Shown here in pieces: positions 8,014 to 14,763 of a stretch of 15,798 nucleotides of DNA; within the stretch, counting starts at the first letter, position 1, and each line of letters starts with the position of its first letter. Origin of the DNA: Sphingobacteriia bacterium. GTDB lineage: Bacteria; Bacteroidota; Bacteroidia; Chitinophagales; Chitinophagaceae. Below the pieces are notes generated by a model. It was not told where the DNA came from. It saw only the letters and a list, made by a program, of their open reading frames with translations, and made no database searches. The stretch spans positions 1 through 15,798 of the forward strand of contig REAV01000086.1 in NCBI GenBank assembly GCA_004294465.1. Direction: 5' to 3'. Made by a program: the position numbers and the translations under genes.

Positions 8014-8991
8014 TTAAGCTGAAATGTATTGTTGAGCAAAATTCAAAGCCCGTCTTTCAGCCCAAGTGTAGGCATCTCCTTTTATCATAAATCCACAATG
8101 GCCTCCTTGATCGGGCATTTCTAAAAAAAGGTTAGGATTGTTCTGGGCAATATCAATTGGCATACAATTGGGTAATAAAAAAGGATCATTAACAGCCTGC
8201 ACAATTAAAGATGGAAGGGAAATGTTTTTCAGAAAAGGACCAACGCTTGCTTTTTCATAAAAATCCAATGCGTTTTCATAGCCATGCAATGGTGCAGTGT
8301 ACCGATTATCGAAGCTGATAAAATCATCAATTTCATCATATCCTTCTGCATTAATCAGATCTGGAAATAATGTTGCTTTGATCTTTATTTTAACCCCTAA
8401 TTTTCTTAAGAATCTTTTTCGGTAAACAGCATTTTGTTTGGTCGTTAATGCATCTACACTTCCTTTTAAACTGCAAGGAACAGAAAAGCCAATAGCTGCT
8501 TTAATTTGAGCTGGCACTTCAACTGGGTTTTCTGCAATTGCCCTAAAAGTTAAGCTTCCGCCCATGCTAAAACCAATTAAAACTATTTCCTCATAACCAT
8601 AGAATTTAATTGCATGCTCAATTACAAATCGTAAATCATTAGCATCGCCATGGTGATAAAAACGTGGTAATCGATTGATTTCTCCGCTACAACTCCTACA
8701 ATTCCATCCCAAGGAATCAAACCCATTGGATGAAAATATTTTTGCCACTCCTTTTACATAATGCCTTGTTGAATCTCCTTCTAAGCCATGGGTTATAATT
8801 GCTAATCGATTTGATTTTTTTTGAGAAGATGACCAGTCCAAATCAACAAAATCACCATCGAGCAATTCCAGCCTTTCTCTACGGGCATATTCAAATTTCA
8901 CTTTTCGAAAAAGGCTAGGAAAAATACTTTGTATATGGCCGTTGATTTGCCAAAAAGGAGGTTGAATAATAGGCTTTGCTAATAAAGGCAT
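8014..8991 (-). CDS. Alpha/beta-fold hydrolase, YheT/ABHD3-like
   Basis: Putative esterase/lipase of the YheT (EMB8-like) branch of the alpha/beta hydrolase superfamily; the physiological substrate is unknown. The 325-aa product carries the family opening PPFWQINGHIQSIFPSLFRK (11-30), the oxyanion region ITHGLEGDSTRHYVKG (66-81), WNCRSCSGE (97-104) with FYHHGD downstream, the nucleophile elbow GFSMGG (Ser142), an acidic residue in NDPFLLP (Asp269) and the histidine in GGHCGF (His298), giving a complete Ser-Asp-His triad. I chose the ATG at 8989-8991 rather than an in-frame TTG two codons earlier (8997): the family starts here, and the TTG falls inside the -7 promoter box. The gene diverges from corA across 53 bp. 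Confidence 0.92.
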   Translation of the reverse strand: MPLLAKPIIQPPFWQINGHIQSIFPSLFRKVKFEYARRERLELLDGDFVDLDWSSSQKKSNRLAIITHGLEGDSTRHYVKGVAKIFSSNGFDSLGWNCRSCSGEINRLPRFYHHGDANDLRFVIEHAIKFYGYEEIVLIGFSMGGSLTFRAIAENPVEVPAQIKAAIGFSVPCSLKGSVDALTTKQNAVYRKRFLRKLGVKIKIKATLFPDLINAEGYDEIDDFISFDNRYTAPLHGYENALDFYEKASVGPFLKNISLPSLIVQAVNDPFLLPNCMPIDIAQNNPNLFLEMPDQGGHCGFMIKGDAYTWAERRALNFAQQYISA

Positions 8992-8994
8992 GTA

Positions 8995-9027
8995 CAAACT
9001 TATTTACAATTGATTTGAATTCACAAA
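8995..9027 (-). promoter_or_regulatory. Strong Bacteroidota-type promoter of the YheT-like hydrolase gene
   Basis: Read on the minus strand: -33 TTTG (9024-9027), 21-base spacer, -7 TAAGTTTG (8995-9002), a perfect match to TTTG-N21-TAnnTTTG. The -7 box ends only three bases before the ATG, so transcription would begin at or next to the start codon (leaderless mRNA). Confidence 0.65.
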
Positions 9028-9032
9028 TTTTC

Positions 9033-9040
9033 TATCTTCA
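9033..9040 (+). promoter_or_regulatory. Putative -7 element of corA
   Basis: TATCTTCA resembles TAnnTTTG with two mismatches. A TTG at 9010-9012 lies 20 bases upstream as a possible -33. The box ends four bases before the corA ATG, implying a leaderless or nearly leaderless transcript. It overlaps the oppositely oriented hydrolase promoter region. Confidence 0.35.
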
Positions 9041-9044
9041 AAGC

Positions 9045-10142
9045 ATGGCTGCTACCAATTACTTGAAATATTTTAATGTTTTATCGTTGTTCGATACTAA
9101 AAGAACAAGGGATATTTTTCAAATAAATCCAACTGTTCCCACCTGCAGAACAGAGGCAAAGGAAATTCATGTAGATGTTTTTGATTACAACCCTTCTCAT
9201 TTAGAAGAAACTAAATTAGATCGGATTGAATCTAGTTTTCCTTACAAAGACAATAACAATATTAGCTGGATTAATGTTGGTGGTATTCGCAAAAAAGATT
9301 TAGAATTATTGTGTACGCATTTTGATGTTCATTATTTATTATTAGAAGATATTTTAAGCATCGATCAACGTCCTAAAATGGACGAAATGGAGCCTGTATT
9401 GTTTTGCTTACTCAACATGCTCTACTTCAACGAATCCATTGGCACGGTTGAAATAGAGCAAATCAGTATTGTATTAGGCAAGAATTTTGTATTGTCTATT
9501 CAGGAAGATGCTCACAGAGATGTATTTAATCCTATCAGGGAAAAATTGCGTGCCCCAAATAGTAAACTAAGACTAAGTGGAGCAGATTATTTATGTTATG
9601 CCTTATTAGACATGATTGTAGATAATTATTATCTGGTCATGGAAAAAATTGGCGAGCGCATAGAATTCTTAGAAGATCGTATCATTAGAAGTAGCAATAA
9701 AAGATCTTTGGCTGAAATTAATGCACTCAGAAAAGAATTAATTGTGCTCAAACGAAACGTAAGCCCAGTAAGAGATCTGGTGAATGGCTTTATAAGAACC
9801 GATAGCGATTTAATTGAAGATAAAACCACTAAATATTTTAAAGACATTTACGATCATATTGTTCAGGCAAATGAATTAGCTGAAAGTTATAGAGACATGA
9901 TGATTAACCTGCAAGATTTATACCTCAGTAATGTAAATCTTAAACTGAATGAAGTCATGAAGGTAATGGCCATTGTGACTTGCTTATTGGCCCCTGCTAC
10001 CGTTATTGGTGGGATCTTCGGAATGAATTTTGACAAGCTTCCCTATATTCACAATGAATATGGCTTTTTTATAGCTGCTGCACTAATGATTATTGCCCCG
10101 ATTATAATGGTTTTTGTTTTTAGAAAAAGGGGGTGGTTTTAA
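9045..10142 (+). CDS. corA: CorA-family magnesium/cobalt ion transporter
   Basis: Inner-membrane divalent cation channel; CorA forms pentamers that import Mg2+ (and Co2+/Ni2+) down the membrane potential. The 365-aa protein has a large cytosolic N-terminal domain rich in charged residues with a long helical stretch (KIGERIEFLEDRI... through the RKELIVLKRNVSPVRDLV region), then two C-terminal transmembrane helices. TM1 ends in the signature GMN (about residues 326-328, GGIFGMNFDKLPY) and TM2 ends FVFRKRGWF, with the basic C-terminal tail typical of the family. I start it at the ATG at 9045 (MAATNYLKYF); the frame is open to 8976, but that extension would overlap the divergent hydrolase gene and its promoter. 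It converges on the MerC-like gene with 11 bp between stops. Confidence 0.93.
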   Translation: MAATNYLKYFNVLSLFDTKRTRDIFQINPTVPTCRTEAKEIHVDVFDYNPSHLEETKLDRIESSFPYKDNNNISWINVGGIRKKDLELLCTHFDVHYLLLEDILSIDQRPKMDEMEPVLFCLLNMLYFNESIGTVEIEQISIVLGKNFVLSIQEDAHRDVFNPIREKLRAPNSKLRLSGADYLCYALLDMIVDNYYLVMEKIGERIEFLEDRIIRSSNKRSLAEINALRKELIVLKRNVSPVRDLVNGFIRTDSDLIEDKTTKYFKDIYDHIVQANELAESYRDMMINLQDLYLSNVNLKLNEVMKVMAIVTCLLAPATVIGGIFGMNFDKLPYIHNEYGFFIAAALMIIAPIIMVFVFRKRGWF

Positions 10143-10153
10143 TCCTTAAGGAA

Positions 10154-10546
10154 TCAATGATTGCAATCATCTGAATGGGCATGATTGTGTTTTCGGCACA
10201 TCCGAAAATTCAATACATGTGCAGTAATAATAAATAACACTGAAGGTACTAATAGTATATAACGCCAAGGATGAAAACTAACTTTTGCAATAAGCAATAC
10301 AATTCCAGTACTAAACAACAATAAAGGCAACCAGCTATGGTGGTGTTTCTTGAAACCATGGTATAAAGCATAGACCCCCACAAAAAATGCCACTCCGATC
10401 ATAAAATACTCAAATCGGAGATTTTCAATAATATTCACTCCAAACAAAGGAAGACTACTCAAAAACAGCGGTAGAATAGCACAATGGATAGCACAAGCTA
10501 CAGAAGCAGTAATACCCAAAGCATCCCAATTGATTTTTGTACTCAT
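10154..10546 (-). CDS. MerC-domain membrane protein
   Basis: Small inner-membrane protein of the MerC family, named after a mercury-uptake protein but also found outside mer operons in Bacteroidota. The 130-aa product starts STKINWDALGITAS and carries the Cys/His motif CAIHC in the first membrane segment, then about three more hydrophobic segments (near FMIGVAFFVGVYALYHGF, LPLLLFSTGIVLLIA and YILLVPSVLFIITAHVL). It ends in a metal-ligand-rich tail with several His, Cys and Asp residues (CRKHNHAHSDDCNH). I use the ATG at 10544-10546; an upstream in-frame ATG at 10576 would add ten residues inside the palindrome/promoter region. No other mer genes are present. With the divergent SCO1 and Fur-family genes this suggests copper or zinc handling, which is inference. 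Confidence 0.82.
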   Translation of the reverse strand: MSTKINWDALGITASVACAIHCAILPLFLSSLPLFGVNIIENLRFEYFMIGVAFFVGVYALYHGFKKHHHSWLPLLLFSTGIVLLIAKVSFHPWRYILLVPSVLFIITAHVLNFRMCRKHNHAHSDDCNH

Positions 10547-10567
10547 CAGACTGTAAAAATACAACAG

Positions 10568-10582
10568 TGCAACCATGTTGCA
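10568..10582. promoter_or_regulatory. 15-bp Fur-like palindrome between merC-like and SCO1 genes, candidate operator
   Basis: TGCAAC-CAT-GTTGCA: perfect 6-base arms around three bases. Read as 7-1-7 it differs from symmetry at one pair only, the layout of Fur-superfamily boxes. It lies 21 bp upstream of the MerC-like ATG and covers the -33 region of the SCO1 promoter, so a bound repressor could block both. A Fur-family gene is two genes away. Recognition by that protein is inferred. Confidence 0.5.
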
Positions 10583-10603
10583 AAATATTTGTAGATTCGC
10601 TTG

Positions 10604-10611
10604 TACCTTTG
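10604..10611 (+). promoter_or_regulatory. -7 promoter element of the SCO1 / Fur-family operon
   Basis: TACCTTTG is an exact match to the Bacteroidota -7 consensus TAnnTTTG, 16 bases before the SCO1 ATG. The best -33 candidate is TTG at 10578-10580 (23-base spacer), which lies inside the right arm of the palindrome. Confidence 0.55.
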
Positions 10612-10627
10612 TACTTCAAATAGACAT

Positions 10628-11284
10628 ATGAGCAAGAAACTATTGGGATATATCGGGTTTTTTACTGTTTTAGTATTGGCATTTTACTTTTTCCTTTTTC
10701 GTGACAATGATATGTGGAAGAAAAAATTAGCCATTATCAGTTATGTAAAGCCATTTAGATTTACCAACCAAAATGGTTTGCCGGTAACGGATAAAGATTT
10801 GTTGGGAAAAGTAACCGTTGTTGAATATTTTTTTACCACCTGCAAGGGTATTTGTCCAAAAATGAATACCAATATGAAGGGTATTTATGAAACATTTAAG
10901 AACGAACCCAATTTTTTAATCCTTTCTCATACATGTAATCCGGAAACCGATTCTGTTCCAATATTAAAAAAATATGCAGACTCATTGAAAGTGAATACCA
11001 ATATTTGGATTTTTGTTACTGGAAGAAAAGACAGTTTGTACCAAATGGCCAGAAACGCTTATTTATTAGACGATCCAAAAAATAGTTTCGAGAAAATTGA
11101 GGACCAGTTTATTCATACACAGTTTTTTGCGTTGGTAGACAAAGATGGAAGAATTCGTTCTCAGATTTATGATGGATTAAAAAAAGATGAAATCGAAAAA
11201 TTGAAAAAAGACATTAATACATTGTTAAAAGAGAAATCTTCGACTGGTAATTTTGTTAACGGAATTTTTAGTAATAATCCATAA
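10628..11284 (+). CDS. SCO1/SenC family copper-binding protein
   Basis: Membrane-anchored, thioredoxin-fold copper chaperone of the SCO1/PrrC family, which delivers Cu to cytochrome oxidase CuA sites or acts in redox sensing. The 218-aa product has one N-terminal membrane anchor (about 6-24, rich in F/L/V), then the metal site CxxxC in TTCKGICPKMN (Cys72, Cys76) and the distant ligand His163 in the segment DQFIHTQFFALVD. All three canonical ligands are present. The start is the ATG at 10628; an in-frame TTG at 10601 precedes the -7 box and cannot be transcribed from it. It is first in a plus-strand unit: the Fur-family gene follows after 11 bp. Divergent from the MerC-like gene, so metal-responsive co-regulation is plausible. 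Confidence 0.93.
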   Translation: MSKKLLGYIGFFTVLVLAFYFFLFRDNDMWKKKLAIISYVKPFRFTNQNGLPVTDKDLLGKVTVVEYFFTTCKGICPKMNTNMKGIYETFKNEPNFLILSHTCNPETDSVPILKKYADSLKVNTNIWIFVTGRKDSLYQMARNAYLLDDPKNSFEKIEDQFIHTQFFALVDKDGRIRSQIYDGLKKDEIEKLKKDINTLLKEKSSTGNFVNGIFSNNP

Positions 11285-11295
11285 CTAGAATAGAT

Positions 11296-11715
11296 ATGCA
11301 AAATAAGATCACCAATACTTTAAAAAAGCACCAGCTGAGTATTACTGATTCTAGAAAGAAAATATTATCATTTTTTCTTGAATCTGGAAGCGCATTGGCA
11401 CACGCAGATATTGAGCAAAAAAGCAGTACCGAATTTGATCGTGTAACCATTTATAGAACGTTGCAAACTTTTGTAGAGAAAGGAATTATTCATACCATAC
11501 CTACTGCTGACAATTCTATTTTATATGCATTGTGTAAAGATGATTGTATTGAAGGACATCATCATGATGATCATGTGCATTTTATTTGCGATGAATGTAA
11601 CAGTACGTATTGTTTAGATCATGTTTCCATTCCTAAGGTTAAATTACCAAAGGGATTTACATCAGTTCAAACCAATTTAGTGGTGAGTGGGGTATGTAAT
11701 AAATGTGAACAATGA
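11296..11715 (+). CDS. Fur-family metalloregulator (Fur/Zur/PerR type undetermined)
   Basis: Cytoplasmic metal-dependent repressor. The 139-aa product has the N-terminal winged helix (about 1-78) with the recognition helix DRVTIYRTLQTFVEKGII (48-65), then the dimerisation/metal domain with a His-rich cluster (HHHDDHVHF, 88-96) and two CxxC pairs (Cys98/Cys101 and Cys134/Cys137) that should hold structural zinc. Length is typical. Which metal it senses cannot be read reliably; its neighbours (SCO1 copper protein, MerC-domain protein) favour zinc or copper homeostasis over iron. It overlaps the downstream epimerase gene by four bases (ATGA), a sign of translational coupling. The 15-bp palindrome 700 bp upstream at the merC/SCO1 boundary is a natural target. 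Confidence 0.93.
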   Translation: MQNKITNTLKKHQLSITDSRKKILSFFLESGSALAHADIEQKSSTEFDRVTIYRTLQTFVEKGIIHTIPTADNSILYALCKDDCIEGHHHDDHVHFICDECNSTYCLDHVSIPKVKLPKGFTSVQTNLVVSGVCNKCEQ

Positions 11716-12689
11716 TTTTAGTAACTGGAGCAAGCGGACTAGTTGGATCAAAATTGATTCAACAACTCGTTCTTAACGGAGAAAATGTTCGTGCCATTTA
11801 CCGAAAAGAAATTCCTTCCAATGATTATGGCAAAAAAGTAAATTGGGTAAAGGGCGATATTCTGGATATTCTTTCTTTAGAAGATGCCATGCAAGATGTG
11901 CAACAAGTTTATCATTGTGCAGCAGTGGTTTCTTTCAATCCATCTAAAAAATCAAGTTTGCATAGAACCAATATTGAGGGTACTGCCAATGTAGTAAATG
12001 CATGTATCAATACTGGTGTACAAAAATTATTATTTGTAAGTTCAGTTGCTGCTCTTGGAAGAATTAGAGTAGATAAACCAATAGATGAATCGATGAACTG
12101 GACACCCGAAACCAGTAATAGCGAATATGGTAAAACAAAATACATGGCCGAATTAGAAGTATGGCGGGGAATGGGTGAAGGCTTATCTGTTGCTGTTGTT
12201 AATCCGGTAATTATTTTAGGGGCTGGAGATTGGACCAGCGGATCCTCTGCCATTTTTAAATCGACATACGATGAATTTCCATGGTATACCAGCGGAATGA
12301 GCGGCTTTGTAGATGTCCAGGATGTAGTAAAGGCGATGATTACTATTATGCAATCTTCTGTTGCTGGAGAACGATTTATTATTAGTGGATCGAATGCCTA
12401 TTACAAAGATGTTTTTGCAATAATGGCAAAACATTTTCAAAAGAAAGCTGCCCACAAAAAAGTTACTCCTTTTTTAGCCAATATTGTTTGGCGACTCGAG
12501 GCGATTAAGTCAATTTTTACTGGCAAAGATCCTTTACTTACAAAAGAAACTGCGAAAACAGCTCAGGCTTGTGTTCGATTTAATAACACTAAATTGCTGG
12601 AATTTTTCCCCAATTTTGAATATACCGATTTAGAAAAATCCATCAAAAGAATCTGCGAAGAATTAAAATTAAAGTATAACTTACCATAG
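11712..12689 (+). CDS. NAD(P)-dependent extended SDR / sugar-epimerase-like oxidoreductase
   Basis: Rossmann-fold enzyme of the extended short-chain dehydrogenase/reductase family (epimerase/dehydratase, dihydroflavonol-4-reductase-like branch); substrate unknown. The 325-aa product begins MILVTGASGLVGSKL with the dinucleotide motif GxxGxxG (residues 6-12), shows HCAAVVSF (68-75), LLFVSSVAALG with the catalytic serine region (107-116), and the active-site YGKTK (Tyr139, Lys143), followed by VVNPVIILG. The set of catalytic residues is complete. It starts inside the stop region of the Fur-family gene (4-base overlap), so the two are co-translated. A role in metal homeostasis is not evident; it may simply share the transcript. 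Confidence 0.92.
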   Translation: MILVTGASGLVGSKLIQQLVLNGENVRAIYRKEIPSNDYGKKVNWVKGDILDILSLEDAMQDVQQVYHCAAVVSFNPSKKSSLHRTNIEGTANVVNACINTGVQKLLFVSSVAALGRIRVDKPIDESMNWTPETSNSEYGKTKYMAELEVWRGMGEGLSVAVVNPVIILGAGDWTSGSSAIFKSTYDEFPWYTSGMSGFVDVQDVVKAMITIMQSSVAGERFIISGSNAYYKDVFAIMAKHFQKKAAHKKVTPFLANIVWRLEAIKSIFTGKDPLLTKETAKTAQACVRFNNTKLLEFFPNFEYTDLEKSIKRICEELKLKYNLP

Positions 12690-12703
12690 TTTATATTTTC
12701 AAT

Positions 12704-13045
12704 TTGAAACATTTTTTCACTATATTAATTGCGCTTTCATTGTACGCTCCATCCGTTGCAAAAATGATGGCATATGCAGATTGTTCTATTCAGGTACTAT
12801 CCAATAGCGAGCCTTTATTATGTGATTGTATCAAAATAATTGGACTAGATAAGGTTCCAATGTCGGCTGATGAAAGCAATCAACAACAAAAAATAGCACA
12901 GCAAACCGATTGGAAGTATACGGTATCATCAGCATTCAATTTAGCTCAAAAAATTGTTGAATACAAGATTGAACATACTGGATTTTATTTAGCAAAAATG
13001 CCATCAGATAGAGTTAAAACTATCTTTCATCCCCCATCTTGTTAA
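12704..13045 (+). CDS. Small exported Cys-containing hypothetical protein
   Basis: Not recognised. The 113-aa product starts at TTG (12704-12706), 14 bases after the epimerase stop. This start is preferred because it supplies a signal peptide (KHFFTILIALSLYAPSVA, cleavage likely near residue 19); the next ATG (12764) would remove it. The mature part has four cysteines (27, 40, 42 and the C-terminal residue 113), including a CDC pair in LLCDCIKI, and ends HPPSC. There is no membrane segment after the signal. It is followed by an exported thioredoxin-fold protein, so the cysteines may be redox-active or bind metal, but this is inferred from context only. Confidence 0.7.
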   Translation: MKHFFTILIALSLYAPSVAKMMAYADCSIQVLSNSEPLLCDCIKIIGLDKVPMSADESNQQQKIAQQTDWKYTVSSAFNLAQKIVEYKIEHTGFYLAKMPSDRVKTIFHPPSC

Positions 13046-13081
13046 AGGTTATTTACCCTCTTTTTATTGTAAACCTTTAAC
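13041..13081. repeat. Inverted repeat (hairpin) between the Cys protein and the thioredoxin-fold gene
   Basis: Perfect 10-base arms GTTAAAGGTT (13041-13050) and AACCTTTAAC (13072-13081) around a 21-base loop. The left arm includes the stop codon of the preceding gene; the right arm ends 7 bases before the next ATG and is followed by TTATTTT. It could be a weak terminator, an mRNA processing/stability hairpin or an operator for the downstream gene. Confidence 0.5.
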
Positions 13082-13088
13082 TTATTTT

Positions 13089-13664
13089 ATGAAAAAAATA
13101 TGCATAATTGCTGCTGTATTATTAGTAACAGTAGGCAATACAACCCTTATTGCACAAATTCAAACACCTATTCTCAATCAACAAATCATTACCGAAAATG
13201 GGCAGCCTATGTTGTTAGGGCATTGTTCAATTTCGGCTTATAAAAATGAACCATATTCTAATTGGTTCATTCCCAATTTTGATAATTACACCATAGACAG
13301 TGCAACCATTGAACAAATAAAGCCATTGCTCAAAAAAAAGAAAATGGATTTATTTATGGGCACATGGTGTGGTGATAGCAAACAGGAGGTTCCCAGAATC
13401 ATTAAAATTTTATTGGCAGCCGGAATGGATACGGCACATTTATCTATTATAGCTGTTGGAAATGGAGGAGACATGTACAAGAAAAGCCCTCAAGGAGAGG
13501 AAATGGGTTTAAATATCAGGCGAGTGCCCACTTTAATAGTCTATGATAAAACAAAAGAAATGGGCAGATTTATAGAATACCCGGTAGTTTCTATCGAAAA
13601 AGACCTGCTGAGAATTTTACGAAAAGATGGATATGTACCTAATTACACCAATTTGAAGGATTAA
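13089..13664 (+). CDS. Exported thioredoxin-fold protein with a WCGDS (single-Cys) active site
   Basis: Probable periplasmic thioredoxin-like protein. The 191-aa product has a signal peptide (MKKICIIAAVLLVTVGNTTLIA, cleavage about residue 22), a Bacteroidota-type N-terminal extension, then the thioredoxin fold: LFMGTWCGDSKQEVPR (88-103), where the usual CxxC is WCGDS (Cys94, Ser97), and the cis-proline loop RRVPTLIVYD (Pro147). With only one active-site cysteine it cannot act as an ordinary disulfide reductase, unless Cys46 in LLGHCS participates. The start codon context is A-rich. It is last in the SCO1-led gene row, separated by a hairpin, and its stop abuts the lpxD stop directly with no spacer. 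Confidence 0.85.
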   Translation: MKKICIIAAVLLVTVGNTTLIAQIQTPILNQQIITENGQPMLLGHCSISAYKNEPYSNWFIPNFDNYTIDSATIEQIKPLLKKKKMDLFMGTWCGDSKQEVPRIIKILLAAGMDTAHLSIIAVGNGGDMYKKSPQGEEMGLNIRRVPTLIVYDKTKEMGRFIEYPVVSIEKDLLRILRKDGYVPNYTNLKD

Positions 13665-14612
13665 TTAAGATTCCATTACTTTTTTCCAAAGCAAGGGTAT
13701 GCGTTTGATCCATACCAGTTCCCTTCTCTTTATTGATGCATCTTCTGCGGGGTAACCAAAATAGGTTTTCCCGCCTTCTAAAGAGGAAGGAACGCCGCTT
13801 TGGGCCAATACAACTGCATTGGCTCCAATTGTAAGTGTTTTGCTTACGCCAACCTGCCCCCAGAGGGTTACCCCATCTTCAATAATTGTTCCTCCAGCAA
13901 TTCCAACCTGGGCAGCAAATAGACAATTTTTTCCGACGGTAACATCATGACCAATATGCACCATATTGTCCATTTTTGTGCCTTTTCCAATTCTGGTTTC
14001 TGCTGTTACACCTCTGTCGATGGTGCAACCAGTTCCTATTTCAACAAAATCTTCAATTACCACATTGCCGCAACTCAACATTTTTTTATACCAGATATCT
14101 CTGTTCTTTTTGGTATTATAATAAAAAGCATCTCCTCCTAGAACAGTTCCAGATTGTACAATAACATGATCGCCAATAATGGTATAATCTAAAATGGTAA
14201 CATTAGGATGTATGATGCAATTTTTTCCGATGACAACTTGTTTGCCAATAAAAACATTAGGCATAATTACACTTCCTTCTCCGATAATTGCATCATCACT
14301 AATGGATAGTTGAGCTGCAGAAAAAGGACGAAAATGTTGTACGATTTTTAAATACGCTTCAAAAGGATCGTTTAAGATGAAGATTGTTTTTCCTTCAGGA
14401 ATAGTTACCTCTTTTGTATTGATTATAATAAAATCTGCATCGCTTTTTAAACATGCATCATAATATTTAGGATGATCAACAAAAACCAAATCACCTGATT
14501 CCACTTTATGAATTTCATTGGTACCAAGTATCATTGATTGGGTATTTCCAAGAACTTCTGCTTGTACCAAGTTGGCGATCCATTGTACCGAAACGGGAGA
14601 GGGAAACTTCAT
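13665..14612 (-). CDS. lpxD: LpxD-like UDP-3-O-acylglucosamine N-acyltransferase
   Basis: Cytosolic trimeric left-handed beta-helix acyltransferase; LpxD transfers a 3-hydroxyacyl chain from acyl-ACP to UDP-3-O-acylglucosamine, the third step of lipid A synthesis. The 315-aa product has the N-terminal uridine-binding domain (about 1-100, with SGDLVFVDHPKYYDACLKS), then hexapeptide repeats (about 102-275), GCTIDRG (196-202) and the catalytic-site segment MVHIGHDVTVG with His222. The C-terminus is a short helical tail (IKRIPLLWKKVMES). It is somewhat shorter than E. coli LpxD (341 aa) and stands alone, away from other lpx genes, so it may be a second LpxD-like paralogue. The minus-strand start has a -7-like TACCTTTA 21 bases upstream. 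Confidence 0.87.
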   Translation of the reverse strand: MKFPSPVSVQWIANLVQAEVLGNTQSMILGTNEIHKVESGDLVFVDHPKYYDACLKSDADFIIINTKEVTIPEGKTIFILNDPFEAYLKIVQHFRPFSAAQLSISDDAIIGEGSVIMPNVFIGKQVVIGKNCIIHPNVTILDYTIIGDHVIVQSGTVLGGDAFYYNTKKNRDIWYKKMLSCGNVVIEDFVEIGTGCTIDRGVTAETRIGKGTKMDNMVHIGHDVTVGKNCLFAAQVGIAGGTIIEDGVTLWGQVGVSKTLTIGANAVVLAQSGVPSSLEGGKTYFGYPAEDASIKRRELVWIKRIPLLWKKVMES

Positions 14613-14633
14613 TTGTGTCGTTTTTAGCTGAAT

Positions 14634-14641
14634 TAAAGGTA
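14634..14641 (-). promoter_or_regulatory. Possible -7 element of lpxD
   Basis: TACCTTTA on the minus strand, one base from TAnnTTTG, 21 bases upstream of the lpxD ATG. No good -33 box is visible. Confidence 0.3.
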
Positions 14642-14763
14642 GTAATACAAAGTTTCTTGAAATTTTTTTTTCTGTAGAAAAAAGAAAAAAATGGCAAAAT
14701 TTTAGCGCTTTTTTTTATCAAAAAGGAGTGTTCGTGTTTATAAAAATTATTCATCTTAAAAAA

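Noticed and set aside
10140..10172. Palindromes CCTTAAGG and TGATTGCAATCA at the corA / MerC-like convergence
   Set aside because: Short, without a T tract, and the second lies in coding sequence for the Asp-Cys-Asn-His tail; not enough for a terminator or binding site.
11912..12253. 113-codon minus-strand open frame inside the SDR gene
   Set aside because: Antisense to the conserved Rossmann and YxxxK region; composition is that of a shadow frame.
14515..14754. 79-codon minus-strand frame extending upstream of lpxD
   Set aside because: It overlaps the lpxD N-terminus out of frame and translates the A/T runs into Lys/Phe-rich sequence.
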